A stretch of 64,000 nucleotides of DNA from Pelobates cultripes (lineage: Eukaryota > Chordata > Amphibia > Anura > Pelobatidae). Below the pieces are notes generated by a model. The model saw only the letters and a list, made by a program, of their open reading frames with translations, ran no database searches and had not been told where the DNA came from. Of the stretch, positions 55,954 through 64,000 are shown piece by piece. Every line of letters starts with the position of its first letter. The stretch's first letter is position 1. The position numbers and the translations under genes were made by a program. Where the stretch lies: contig OW240916.1 of NCBI GenBank assembly GCA_933207985.1, positions 86,319,299-86,383,298 on the forward strand. The letters run 5' to 3'.

Positions 55954-57395
55954 TTACTCGTCATAAACTTTATAAGGGGATAGCAATTGCTCTTCTAGGA
56001 AGTCATCTCCGGTGTCATTATCATCCAGAGATGGAGCAGTACAGTCATGTAATTCTGCTAAACCTTGGGCAACTGGGCTTCTCTTATTATGGTTATAACG
56101 GACTTCTAATGGCCATCCCTGTAAGGATAGAGTCCATGCAGTAATCCGACTGTTAGAGAGATTACCGTCTCTAATTCTTTCACTCTGCAGATACTGTAGA
56201 GGTTGGTGAGCTGTTTCCACAATTATTTTCTCACCTTGGATATAGCTACGAAAATTTTGTAGTGCCCAGACAGTCGACAATAATGACTTCTCACACGTGT
56301 TGAATTTAACTTCAACAGGTGACAAAGTCTTGCTAGCATATGCAATAACTTTGTTTAAACTGTCCTGCTTCTGATACAGAACAGCACTTATGCTTAAATC
56401 GGTATATCCTGTCTCCAGATAGAAGGGTTTACCCCCCTCTGGGTATGCTAAACAGGGTGCCTGAGTGAGCTCCCTCCTCAGTTCACTTACCACTTGGTCC
56501 TGAGGCTCCCCCCAGTTCCAGGTAGTTTCCTTTTTAAGCAGGTGTAAAAGTGGTTTAGTTATTTCTGCATAGTTATCTATAAACTTACGGGAGTAGTTAG
56601 TCATACCAAGGAACGATCTTAATTCCCTGATGTTTGAAGGTGTTTTAGCCTTTAGTACGGCTTCAACCTTCTTCCTCTGGGGATTTAATCCTTCAGAAGT
56701 TACCTCATGTCCGAGGAAATTGACATGGGTGCGACACCATTGTGCCTTTTGTAAAGACAGTTTAATCCCTGCCTCTCTTAACTGAGTGAGAACATGTCTA
56801 ATCTCTATGATATGCTTATCAAAGGAAGTGCTTTTCAGCAAGACATCGTCGACATATGATAACGTTCCTCTCTCGAGTGCGTCAGGCATAGCTTTATGCA
56901 TGAACACAGCGAATTCATGACCAGAGTTTATATAACCGAAAGGCATACGGGTCCAGGTATACTGCTGCTTTCCAAATGTGAAGGCCAATTTGTATTGGTC
57001 TTCATTATGGACTGGTACAGTCCAATATCCCTGCGCACAGTCAATGGCAGTGAATATGTTGGATCCCTGCATTTGTACCAAACATTGGTCTATGTATGGC
57101 GTTGGCCAACCATATATTTATTTAGCTGTCGTAAGTCAGCGCATAAACGCCATTGTCCATTAGGTTTCAGAATCCCCAAGATCGGATTATTATACGAACT
57201 GTGCACTGGACGTATAATGCCCCTTTCCTTTAAATTCTGAATGATGTCTTGTAGACCATCATATGACGCTAATGGGAGTCTATATTGTTTGATAAATACA
57301 GGTGGTAAATTTGGATCAGTTTGTATTCTGGCTACGTGGAGGTTAGTTAACCCACAGTCATAGGAATCTTTGGCAAAAATATCTTGGAATTCCAA
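55954..57395 (-). pseudogene. Reverse transcriptase and degenerate first RNase H
   Basis: 57395-57090 gives the RT fingers (LKERGIIRPVHSSYNNPILG, WRLCADLRQLN). After a frameshift near 57098 the 375-residue frame 57081-55954 has FTAIDCAQGYWTVPV, TRMPFGYINSG and the active site SYVDDVLL (residues 75-82). NFLGHEVTSEG and LRSFLGMTNYSRKFI follow. Next comes an RNase H-like fold (FYLETGYTDLSISAVLYQ, VIAYASKTLSPVE, LSTVWALQNFRSYI) in which the first catalytic Asp position reads ETGYTD, so it may be a degenerate connection domain. Confidence 0.88.
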
Positions 57396-57560
57396 AAGGA
57401 TTTCCTTTAGCTGCTGTCGCTCAGCATCGTTGGAGCAACCGTCAGCTAAAGATATTTGCTCTTCTAGCCTTTCCTGAAATTCAGGCTGGCCTATCTCATA
57501 AGCTTCTTCAAGCCTAGAAGTTAGGTCAGTTCGTTGTTGACTTACCTTTTCTCTTTAGTC

Positions 57561-58348
57561 GAGATACTCTTGTGATTCCTGCTCATTGAGCGGATGATCG
57601 AAGGTGATAGATGCTTCTTTGATTTTACACGAGCCTTCTTCAACGTTGAAGGGATATACAGATAGGATAGTGAATAATCCTTCTGGGGAGGAATTGAATA
57701 TTTGATCGACAATTTCGTCCTCAGTTAAGTATTCTTCAGGGATGAGGCCTATAATTTGGTTTTGGAAACCAAATGTATAGTACTCCGCATCCAATGCTAG
57801 ACCTAACAATGTTCCTTTTGGTAAAGTAACACTATTGGGTGTAACATTGTTGACCATGATATAGGTAGGATTCTTACCAATACTTCCAATTGGTGTATGT
57901 GTTACCACCATTCCTAATTGTTGTATCTTGTTGGATAAACAGATTAGGGCATCAGAGATACTCTTGTGATTCCTGCTCATTGAGCGGATGATCGAAGGTG
58001 ATAGATGCTTCTTCGATTTTACATGAGCCTTCTTCAACGTTGAAGGGATATACAGATAGGATAGTGAATAATCCTTCTGGGGAGGAATGGAATATTTGAT
58101 CGACAATTTCGTCCTCAGTTAAGTATTCTTCAGGGATGAGGCCTATAATTTGGTTTTGGAAACCAAATGTATAGTACTCCGCATCCAATGCTAGACCTAA
58201 CAATGTTCCTTTTGGTAAAGTAACACTATTGGGTGTAACATTGTTGACCATGATATAGGTGGGATTCTTACCAATACTTACCATTGGTGTATATGTTACC
58301 ACCATCCCTAATTGTTGTATCTTGTTGGATAAACAGATTAGGGCATCA
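57561..58348. repeat. 394-bp tandem duplication within pol
   Basis: 57561-57954 and 57955-58348 are near-identical (matching starts GAGATACTCTTGTGATTCCT). The period is not a multiple of three, so the duplicate is read in another frame and a stop falls at the junction. Short GAGA microhomology lies at the breakpoints. Confidence 0.93.
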
Positions 58349-59043
58349 GAGTTTTCTAATCTCTGACCCTCCTTGACCTGTAGGGGTAAAAGAAAGTTAC
58401 TTGTCCCCTGTGGAATGGTTATGTCATCAGGAACTTGGATACTTACCGCATATGGAAGTATTTGTCCTGATTTCAGGGCGTTTTCCTCGTGTAGGTATCC
58501 ACAAGGATTACCTTTTAACCTCGTCCACAAGTTGGAATTAATCAGGTCAAGATGTATGGCAAAGCAATGTATAACATCATTGCCGATGTAAACCTGATAG
58601 CGAGGTTCGTCTATCACTAGGAATAAATGTTTAACTGTCTTATTTCCGATGGAAATAGATAGTAAACATTTCGCTATCACATTGTAACTCTCTGATTCGC
58701 CATTCAGGTTCTGGATCCACCTGTCATGTGGGGAAGCGTACCTGATCATTTTAGGATTAGCGATCTGCTTTAACAGACTTCTGCTAATATAGCTGTTCTC
58801 ACTCTTTAAGTCCAGCTTTGCATTCCTACTTCTTCCTAAGTCATTTATTTGCATAGGAAATAATAAGTTATTAACCCTTTCAATTCTGGCAAGGAATTGA
58901 GCATGACCTGCCAGATCTACAGATTCAACATAGTCCCTGTGGAGAGAAATGGTTAAAACATCACCTTCCAGAGAGACATTCTGAATCCTCTCTGAAGCAA
59001 CTCTTACGGAATGCTCATCTACAGGTGCGATTGCGTCATTCAC
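57952..59043 (-). pseudogene. Protease-like (pseudoprotease) and linker region upstream of RT
   Basis: The 363-residue frame includes LDLKSENSYISRSLLKQI where an aspartic protease would carry its DTG loop. LLSISIGNKTVKHLFLVIDE and YQVYIGNDVIHCF then parallel the later strands and the ILG-type motif of the true protease at 59160-59906. No DTG is present, so this looks like a second, non-catalytic copy. The rest (IPQGTSNFLLPLQV, IMVNNVTPNSVTLPKGTLLG) resembles the protease-RT linker of Ty3/gypsy-type elements. The last part is repeated in frame 58106-57555 by the tandem duplication. Confidence 0.55.
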
Positions 59044-59159
59044 CTACAGGATAGTCACGTCAGGTGACTGACTATTCCTAAAATGTACCTCTATCGAGTC
59101 AGGTCTTTCTTCTATCACATGGCAGTTACGATCAGATTGAACATGTGATTTCTCATAGG

Positions 59160-59906
59160 TTATGGGAACCTTAGCTTGTTAAGTCTTCTGAGTATGTCTA
59201 TACCCAGAATCAGTCGGTCATAGGGGCGATCTACCACTATCACCGGGTGTCTAAAGGTTTTGTTACCTATTTTAAACTTTAACCAGGTATTGCCAATAAC
59301 ATGAAGGGCATTTCCTCCTACACTCAACAGAGCATTGGGGAAATCTCTTAGCTTCGGCTTATCCGTTACTAAGTCCATTACCTGCTGGAAGTAGGTATTG
59401 GATAAGATAGTGGCTTGTGAACCAGTATCTATTAACCCTTTGAAAGGCTGGGGTAGCGAATCCTGTATTTCTACAGACATGTAGTACCTTCCTTCATGTT
59501 CTTCTAATTCACATAAGAATTTAGAATGTGTCAACATATTATTTGTTTTCCATACGTTACCTGTCACAGCAGTAGTTTCTACCTGTACTGAGGAATGCTC
59601 AGTCTTACCCACAGGCCCATCCTTTTTAGGAATATCTTGAACTGTCAAGTGGGAACTAGTGGTCGGCATCTTATCAGTTAACCCTTTTGGGTCTGGATCC
59701 TGGAAACTAGTGGTTGCTGGGGCTACGTTAGCCTTTGGCTGAAATGAAAAAACAGAGGAACACGTTGCGCCTCCTTCACCCGGAAGTGAAGTGACGGGAT
59801 AGGCAATAGATTTCCTAACACAACTATTATTTATTTGACTGTTAGTACCTGGAAAGGAAACAGGGTTAGGCATTACATCTACTGACAACCTAGCCTGTTT
59901 AGTCAC
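59160..59906 (-). pseudogene. Aspartic protease of the retrovirus-like element
   Basis: 248 residues: a polar, serine- and proline-rich leader, then the catalytic loop FKGLIDTGSQATILSN at about residues 158-173, a flap-like LLSVGGNALHVIGNTWL and RLILGIDILRRLN near the C-terminus. The DTGS loop is intact. A frameshift near 59168 and an in-frame stop at about 59045 separate it from the next domain. Confidence 0.85.
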
Positions 59907-60048
59907 AGTGGCTATTATTGCTGCGGCACCTGTTGTTGTTGCTGCTGCACAGGTGGCTCTGCAATTGGAGCTATCCCTAAAAAAGGATTTCTGGCAAAGA
60001 CTTGGTTAATCTTTGTCATTTCCTCCATTAATTTGCCCATCTGGTCTG

Positions 60049-60865
60049 TCAATTGACCAACCTGACGACGCAAATTATTTCCCCCATTGCCGTTTTATCT
60101 TTGCCCATTAGAATTTGGCTGGGATGGCTGAGACTGTTGGGAGTTACTGGAAGCACATTGGTTGTTTCTGTTTCCATATCTCCTATTTCCCTGAGTATTC
60201 CTTCTCCCTTGGGAATTGCCTTGGTTCTTATTAACCCAGGGGCGTTTATTCCCATTGGCATTGGATTTTTCAGAGTTATTAGAGGAATTTGCAGAATTGC
60301 TTCCTGCATTTTCCTGTTTCTGAGGTTTTGGAGATTTCAAAACCTCAGAATAGGTCCTCTTTTTCTGTTGGGTTTCTAAACCTAACTGCATTTTAGTCTC
60401 TGACACCATTTTATCACCAGGTTTCTTAACCTTTGGCTGATTTTCGTCATGTGCATGGTGTATAGTATACAATTTCATGCACTGACTGACTAGCCATTCT
60501 AATGGTAACTTACAATCGTAATCTCTTGCTAGATTCATTTGTATGTTTGCCGGCATGGCATGAAAATACAGATCTTTGAAGTCTATGCTTTCATACCTGG
60601 GTTTTCTTTGGGCCACAGAGTATGCATTTTTTAGAATTATTAAAAATTCTCTGAGGCTTTGATCTGGACGGCACTTTAAATTATAAAGCGCTTTCTTAGC
60701 AGAGGCAATGGTTTTATACTTACCATATTCCATGATTATTTCATATTTCATCTTGGACCAGGACATTAACTGTATAGCTTGAAGACTTTCTAGATAAACA
60801 CGGCACATTGAATCAAAGGTCCATGTAATGAACCATTTCTTATGAATGTCATCATACATGCCCAA
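60049..60865 (-). pseudogene. Gag: capsid C-terminal part and nucleocapsid
   Basis: Frame 60865-60095: ITWTFDSMCRVYLESLQAIQ, KCRPDQSLREFLIILKNAYS and the helical capsid end to about residue 135. A basic tail rich in Asn, Gln, Gly and Arg follows (NKNQGNSQGRRNTQGNRRYG). No CCHC zinc knuckle is seen; the tail instead resembles the Arg/Gly-rich nucleic-acid-binding ends of some spumavirus-like Gags. It follows the upstream gag piece in the same frame after one stop codon at 60866-60868. Confidence 0.75.
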
Positions 60866-61501
60866 TTAATTCATTGCTCTATCATAATTTTCCAGATGTT
60901 CAGATATGTTTCCTGAACCTCTAGAAAATTGCAGGACTGTCTCTTTAAAGAATTTAATAACCTTTGGCGTTTCATAAACAGGCATTGTTGATTTACGACC
61001 TCTGTTTCTGTGTTTGGGTAATCGTCTATGCGATCTGTCTGCTGAAGAGGAATTAGACCAGTGCAACAGTGCAGATGTCATATCAGTTACATGGCCTTCA
61101 GAGTGGACAGTGCAATCACTTTCACTCCCATCACTCTGAGCTTCTCGTTCACTGTCACAATTCCGATCAGCATCAGAATTCTGCCAGTGTACAGAACCAT
61201 GTCTGTTTTCATTCCTATCACCTTGAATCTGATTCTCCCTCTCAAGTTTGGCCAAGACAGCTGTTTCAAACTGTTCTGCCCAAGATTGCCAAGAATCTAC
61301 AGGTGTTTTCTCAGAATTACTCACATCTTTACTTACAGACTGTTTTATGAAAACCTGGTCTGGTGTGGGAAAATCATAATAAGGAGGGGATTTACAAATA
61401 GTCCTTTCTTGCATTTTTGTGCAACTTTTTGGCACAGAATGATGACTACTAACCTCACTGCCTGATTTCTGACTCTCCTCTTCATACTCATCCAATTGCA
61501 T
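60866..61501 (-). pseudogene. Gag: central acidic region and start of capsid
   Basis: 211 residues. It continues a coiled-coil (MQLDEYEEESQ), then a Ser/Asp/Glu-rich low-complexity stretch with several potential proline motifs (KSPPYYDFPTPD), then basic SHRRLPKHRNRGRKS. It ends in helix-forming KVIKFFKETVLQFSRGSGNI, the likely start of capsid. A TAA stop splits it from the next piece. Confidence 0.65.
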
Positions 61502-61512
61502 TTTAAGCTGAT

Positions 61513-61896
61513 TTATTTCCTGTGCATATTATCCGTCAAAGCTTTCATTTCTTTTTCATGATCAGCCTGACGAGTTTTATGCTCAGCAAGTAAATCTTGG
61601 TATTTCCCATTTTGAATGCCCAGATCGTCACTGTACGTGTCCAATTTGGTATTCAGTGACTTGTTTTCATTTAACACCTTAAGAAGTGCTGTCATAAAGA
61701 AAGGCCAAGAGTGTATTATGAACGCCATTTTCCTTTCTATGTTCTTTTGTTCAGCAATTTCTTTAAGATATATTATTATGTGTTCATCACTTAGAATGGT
61801 GTGTTTAGCTTCCCATTCTATGCTTTTCAACCAAACCTCATAGGTTGCATAATTTTTCATATGTTTATGAATACAAATGTACAAATGTAGCCACAT
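61513..61896 (-). pseudogene. Gag: N-terminal coiled-coil region
   Basis: 127 residues with helical, heptad-like stretches (LLKVLNENKSLNTKLDTYSD and YQDLLAEHKTRQADHEKEMK). A one-base frameshift near 61525 joins it to the next piece. The true start is uncertain; several ATGs lie upstream on the minus strand. No PBS or LTR was identified beyond it. Confidence 0.55.
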
Positions 61897-61950
61897 CAGA
61901 AGACCCAGCCAGGCAAAAGCATTTTAAAAAAGGGAACTGTTGAAACAGAA

Positions 61951-64000
61951 GTAATTTTAATATAAAAATGGGATTTAAAAAATGAAAGGAAAGTAAAAGG
62001 TGAACACTCAGTTCAATGGATAGACAACCCACTCACTGCTTCCACCCTAAGTAGAACAAAGCTTTCACACATATCCAGTCTGTAGCATGAATGATGGTAC
62101 AGTGTGGAAAAGAACAGTGCCCTTTCACCCTGTACCAACTGCATTTGCAGGGGTAGCAGGTGTAGACACACTACAGGACTTAGTTGGGCCAAACCACTAC
62201 AATGACTGGCATTTGTAAACATTTCAACCACCACCGCATTTTAAAACATGTTTTTTTTACAAAGAGTTAAAAAAAATAAAAAAATGTGGGTGGTGTAGGC
62301 TGACCTCTGAGCTGTTCGTATGTGGAGTGATTAAGCTCCCACATCTTAGCTGAAACTTAGGGTTCTGAACTCAAAAATCCCAGCACCACAATTACTTTTG
62401 TGTATATTCTGGGTCGGAGGTTAATGGGCTAGCTGTTTGACACTACCTTATTAAATACCCAAGCATTGTGCTGGGGCCTACTGGAAACGGAGCTGGGGAG
62501 AGGCAGCCAATCTTCCTGTACCTCTGCTGAAGATTTGGTCCAGTTGCACTCCTAGCCCCCCATCTGGACTGGTAGAGGATATCCCAGTCCCCTCTGGATG
62601 ACTATTGGTTAAGTTACCCACACTTACCACTTCACCAAAGACTCTGTGCACAAGTACTTGAAGCTCAAAATGGTTTATGCCCTTCACACTAATGCACATG
62701 GCACAAACCTACTTCAGCAAGCCTGCTGTGATCCAACTGCACACTACCTGATGCGGCTCGACAAAATATTCCAGCACTTTTAGCTGAAGATAAGCCTACG
62801 CTATATACCTCCCAAGCCTAAGCTGAGATCTGGTGACCACAGCAAGTAACAGCCGTGACCAGTGGGGCACCCTCAAGGGAACACTATTGCAATGCAGCTT
62901 AAGCACCTTCTTGATCGCCTACCTGAGCCAACGGTCAACCGAGGCCGGTGCGCCTCACATTACCTACACAGGTGGAAGATCATCCGCAAAAAAACGGTGC
63001 TAGATAGAACAATACTCTGTGCTCCCCAGAATGGGACTGACTTGGACCTATGCAGCTCCCAATGATCTGTCACACTCTGGACAGGCAGGGTTAACTTGTG
63101 CAGTACACTCCCCCAAACTGTATATTCCTGAACAAAGAAGCTTTAATTTCCCCAACACAAGCAGTGGCATTAGAGCACACTTCAAATTAAATAATCTGTC
63201 TCTCAATATATATATTTAAAAAAAGAAATCAGTTAAGCAATTATAAATCAGTCAAAGTTGGCGCAGAGGTTTTTGCATTGCTAGTTACATGGGTTGTGCT
63301 ATCAGCAGTCATAGTGTTGGTGGTGAATAGTAGGAAGAATAATGACAGTTTGTGAGCTACTTGTAACCCTGGTAGCACTATGTCCATTGATGAGGTGAGT
63401 GAAAAACAGATAGAACTAGATAAGATTTAGCAAGACATTGCTCAGCAGGATAAAATACTAAAAATACTAGTGCAGAGCTACATGACCTCTCCAAGCCCTA
63501 CTGTGGCCCCCATGGACTAGGGATAAAGAAACTATGCTTGCAATGGTGGAGGAAAGAGCAAAATCACCGGATTCATTGCCGCCACCAAGACCAGACATTG
63601 TGGACACTGCTTCTACACTTTTCTGTACCTCTTCAGTAAACATTGTCTCGGATGGTACAAAAACAAAACAAAAAAAAAGCACCTGGACTCTGCTAACCTT
63701 TCCCTTCTTGGGGATTCTAGAATGACTAGTACTAGTTGTACCAGTACAGCTGCTGCTACTAATGGTATTCTGTTTGGGGAAGTCCTGCATGCATTACAAA
63801 CATGCAGCTACTACTTGTGGGCCCAGCTTATTGTGGTTGCAACTACAGATTTTTCTGCTATCTAAGACTTTGAGTTACCAACTACAACGAATAATTATTT
63901 TAGTGGTGGTGGAAAAGGTGGCTATGGAGGTGTCAGTAGTTCTCATTGGCAAGGACAAGATGTTTAGATTCTCAGAGGCCATGGCTGCTGGTGGGTTGCA
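61951..64000. other. No gene identified
   Basis: 62300-63060 is moderately GC-rich without recognised motifs. 63385-63960 has several short plus-strand frames separated by stops (SIDEVSEKQIELDKI, then a Gly-rich GGGKGGYGGVSS near 63910) that could be an eroded mobile-element gag. The expected 5' LTR of the retrovirus-like element was looked for here without success. Confidence 0.3.

Larger units (their letters stand above)
55322..61950 (-). mobile_element. Retrovirus-like LTR element with dual RNase H, 3' half missing
   Basis: Minus-strand order: coiled-coil/acidic gag, capsid, N/Q-rich basic nucleocapsid, protease, protease-like linker, RT, degenerate RNase H (connection-like), second complete RNase H. 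Retroviruses share this two-RNase-H layout, which ordinary Ty3/gypsy elements lack. Integrase, any envelope gene and both LTRs are not seen; the coding sequence runs into the assembly gap. It carries frameshifts, in-frame stops and a 394-bp internal duplication. Placement near retroviruses, possibly with the 'lokiretrovirus' sister lineage described from vertebrate genomes, is inference and needs a tree. Confidence 0.75.

Overview
The window reads as transposon-dense intergenic DNA from a vertebrate, most likely an amphibian (probably a frog). The grounds are the mix of families: hAT elements with 8-bp target duplications, several Tc1/mariner families including a DD37E (TRT-type) one, L2, CR1 and L1-type LINEs, a Penelope-like element with a GIY-YIG endonuclease, Ty3/gypsy elements of the Gmr1 and chromodomain types, a retrovirus-like element, and an 18S rRNA fragment whose 'ACTTTCTG' signature I recall from non-mammalian vertebrates. 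I found no convincing host gene. Every coding region I can support belongs to a mobile element, and all are broken.

Layout. 1-1.2 kb: L1-type endonuclease fragment (-). 1.57-3.87 kb: hAT-like element containing a 510-bp tandem duplication and a GT minisatellite. 3.9-8.0 kb: direct and inverted repeats, LTR scraps, no gene. 8.03-11.88 kb: hAT element with perfect 8-bp TSD, carrying an array of ~110-bp repeats and a 1.6-kb LTR-like insertion. 12.1-14.35 kb: L2-type LINE. 15.74-16.83 kb: small hAT-like element. 16.95-23.52 kb: Gmr1-like Ty3/gypsy element (-) in the unusual order gag-PR-IN-RT-RH, with nested LTRs. 24.4-27.5 kb: Tc1 scrap, chromodomain-type gypsy 3' end with LTR, truncated hAT with transposase pieces. 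29.5-31.85 kb: LTR, Penelope-type terminal sequence, truncated Tc1. 32.77-37.20 kb: hAT element with perfect TSD, interrupted by an LTR, an antisense 18S rRNA fragment and a Gmr1-like gag fragment. 37.3-40.1 kb: Tc1 scrap and Penelope-like RT-endonuclease. 41.33-42.90 kb: complete Tc1. 43-50 kb: one CR1 LINE apparently split by an LTR, an L1 tail, and a 2.3-kb near-perfect palindrome. 49.97-51.93 kb: sister hAT copy carrying the same LTR and 18S inserts. 52.45-54.01 kb: near-intact TRT Tc1 inside a CA/GT minisatellite. 55.22-55.32 kb: 100-N assembly gap. 55.3-61.9 kb: retrovirus-like element (-) with gag, protease, RT and two RNase H domains, its 3' half missing at the gap. 61.95-64 kb: no gene seen.

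The genes do not form a pathway. They are a stratified record of nested insertions, and the most informative signals are junctions: rRNA capture in a hAT lineage, the palindromic insertion with flanking 14-bp repeats, the IN-before-RT order, and the protease/dual-RNase H layout of the retrovirus-like element.
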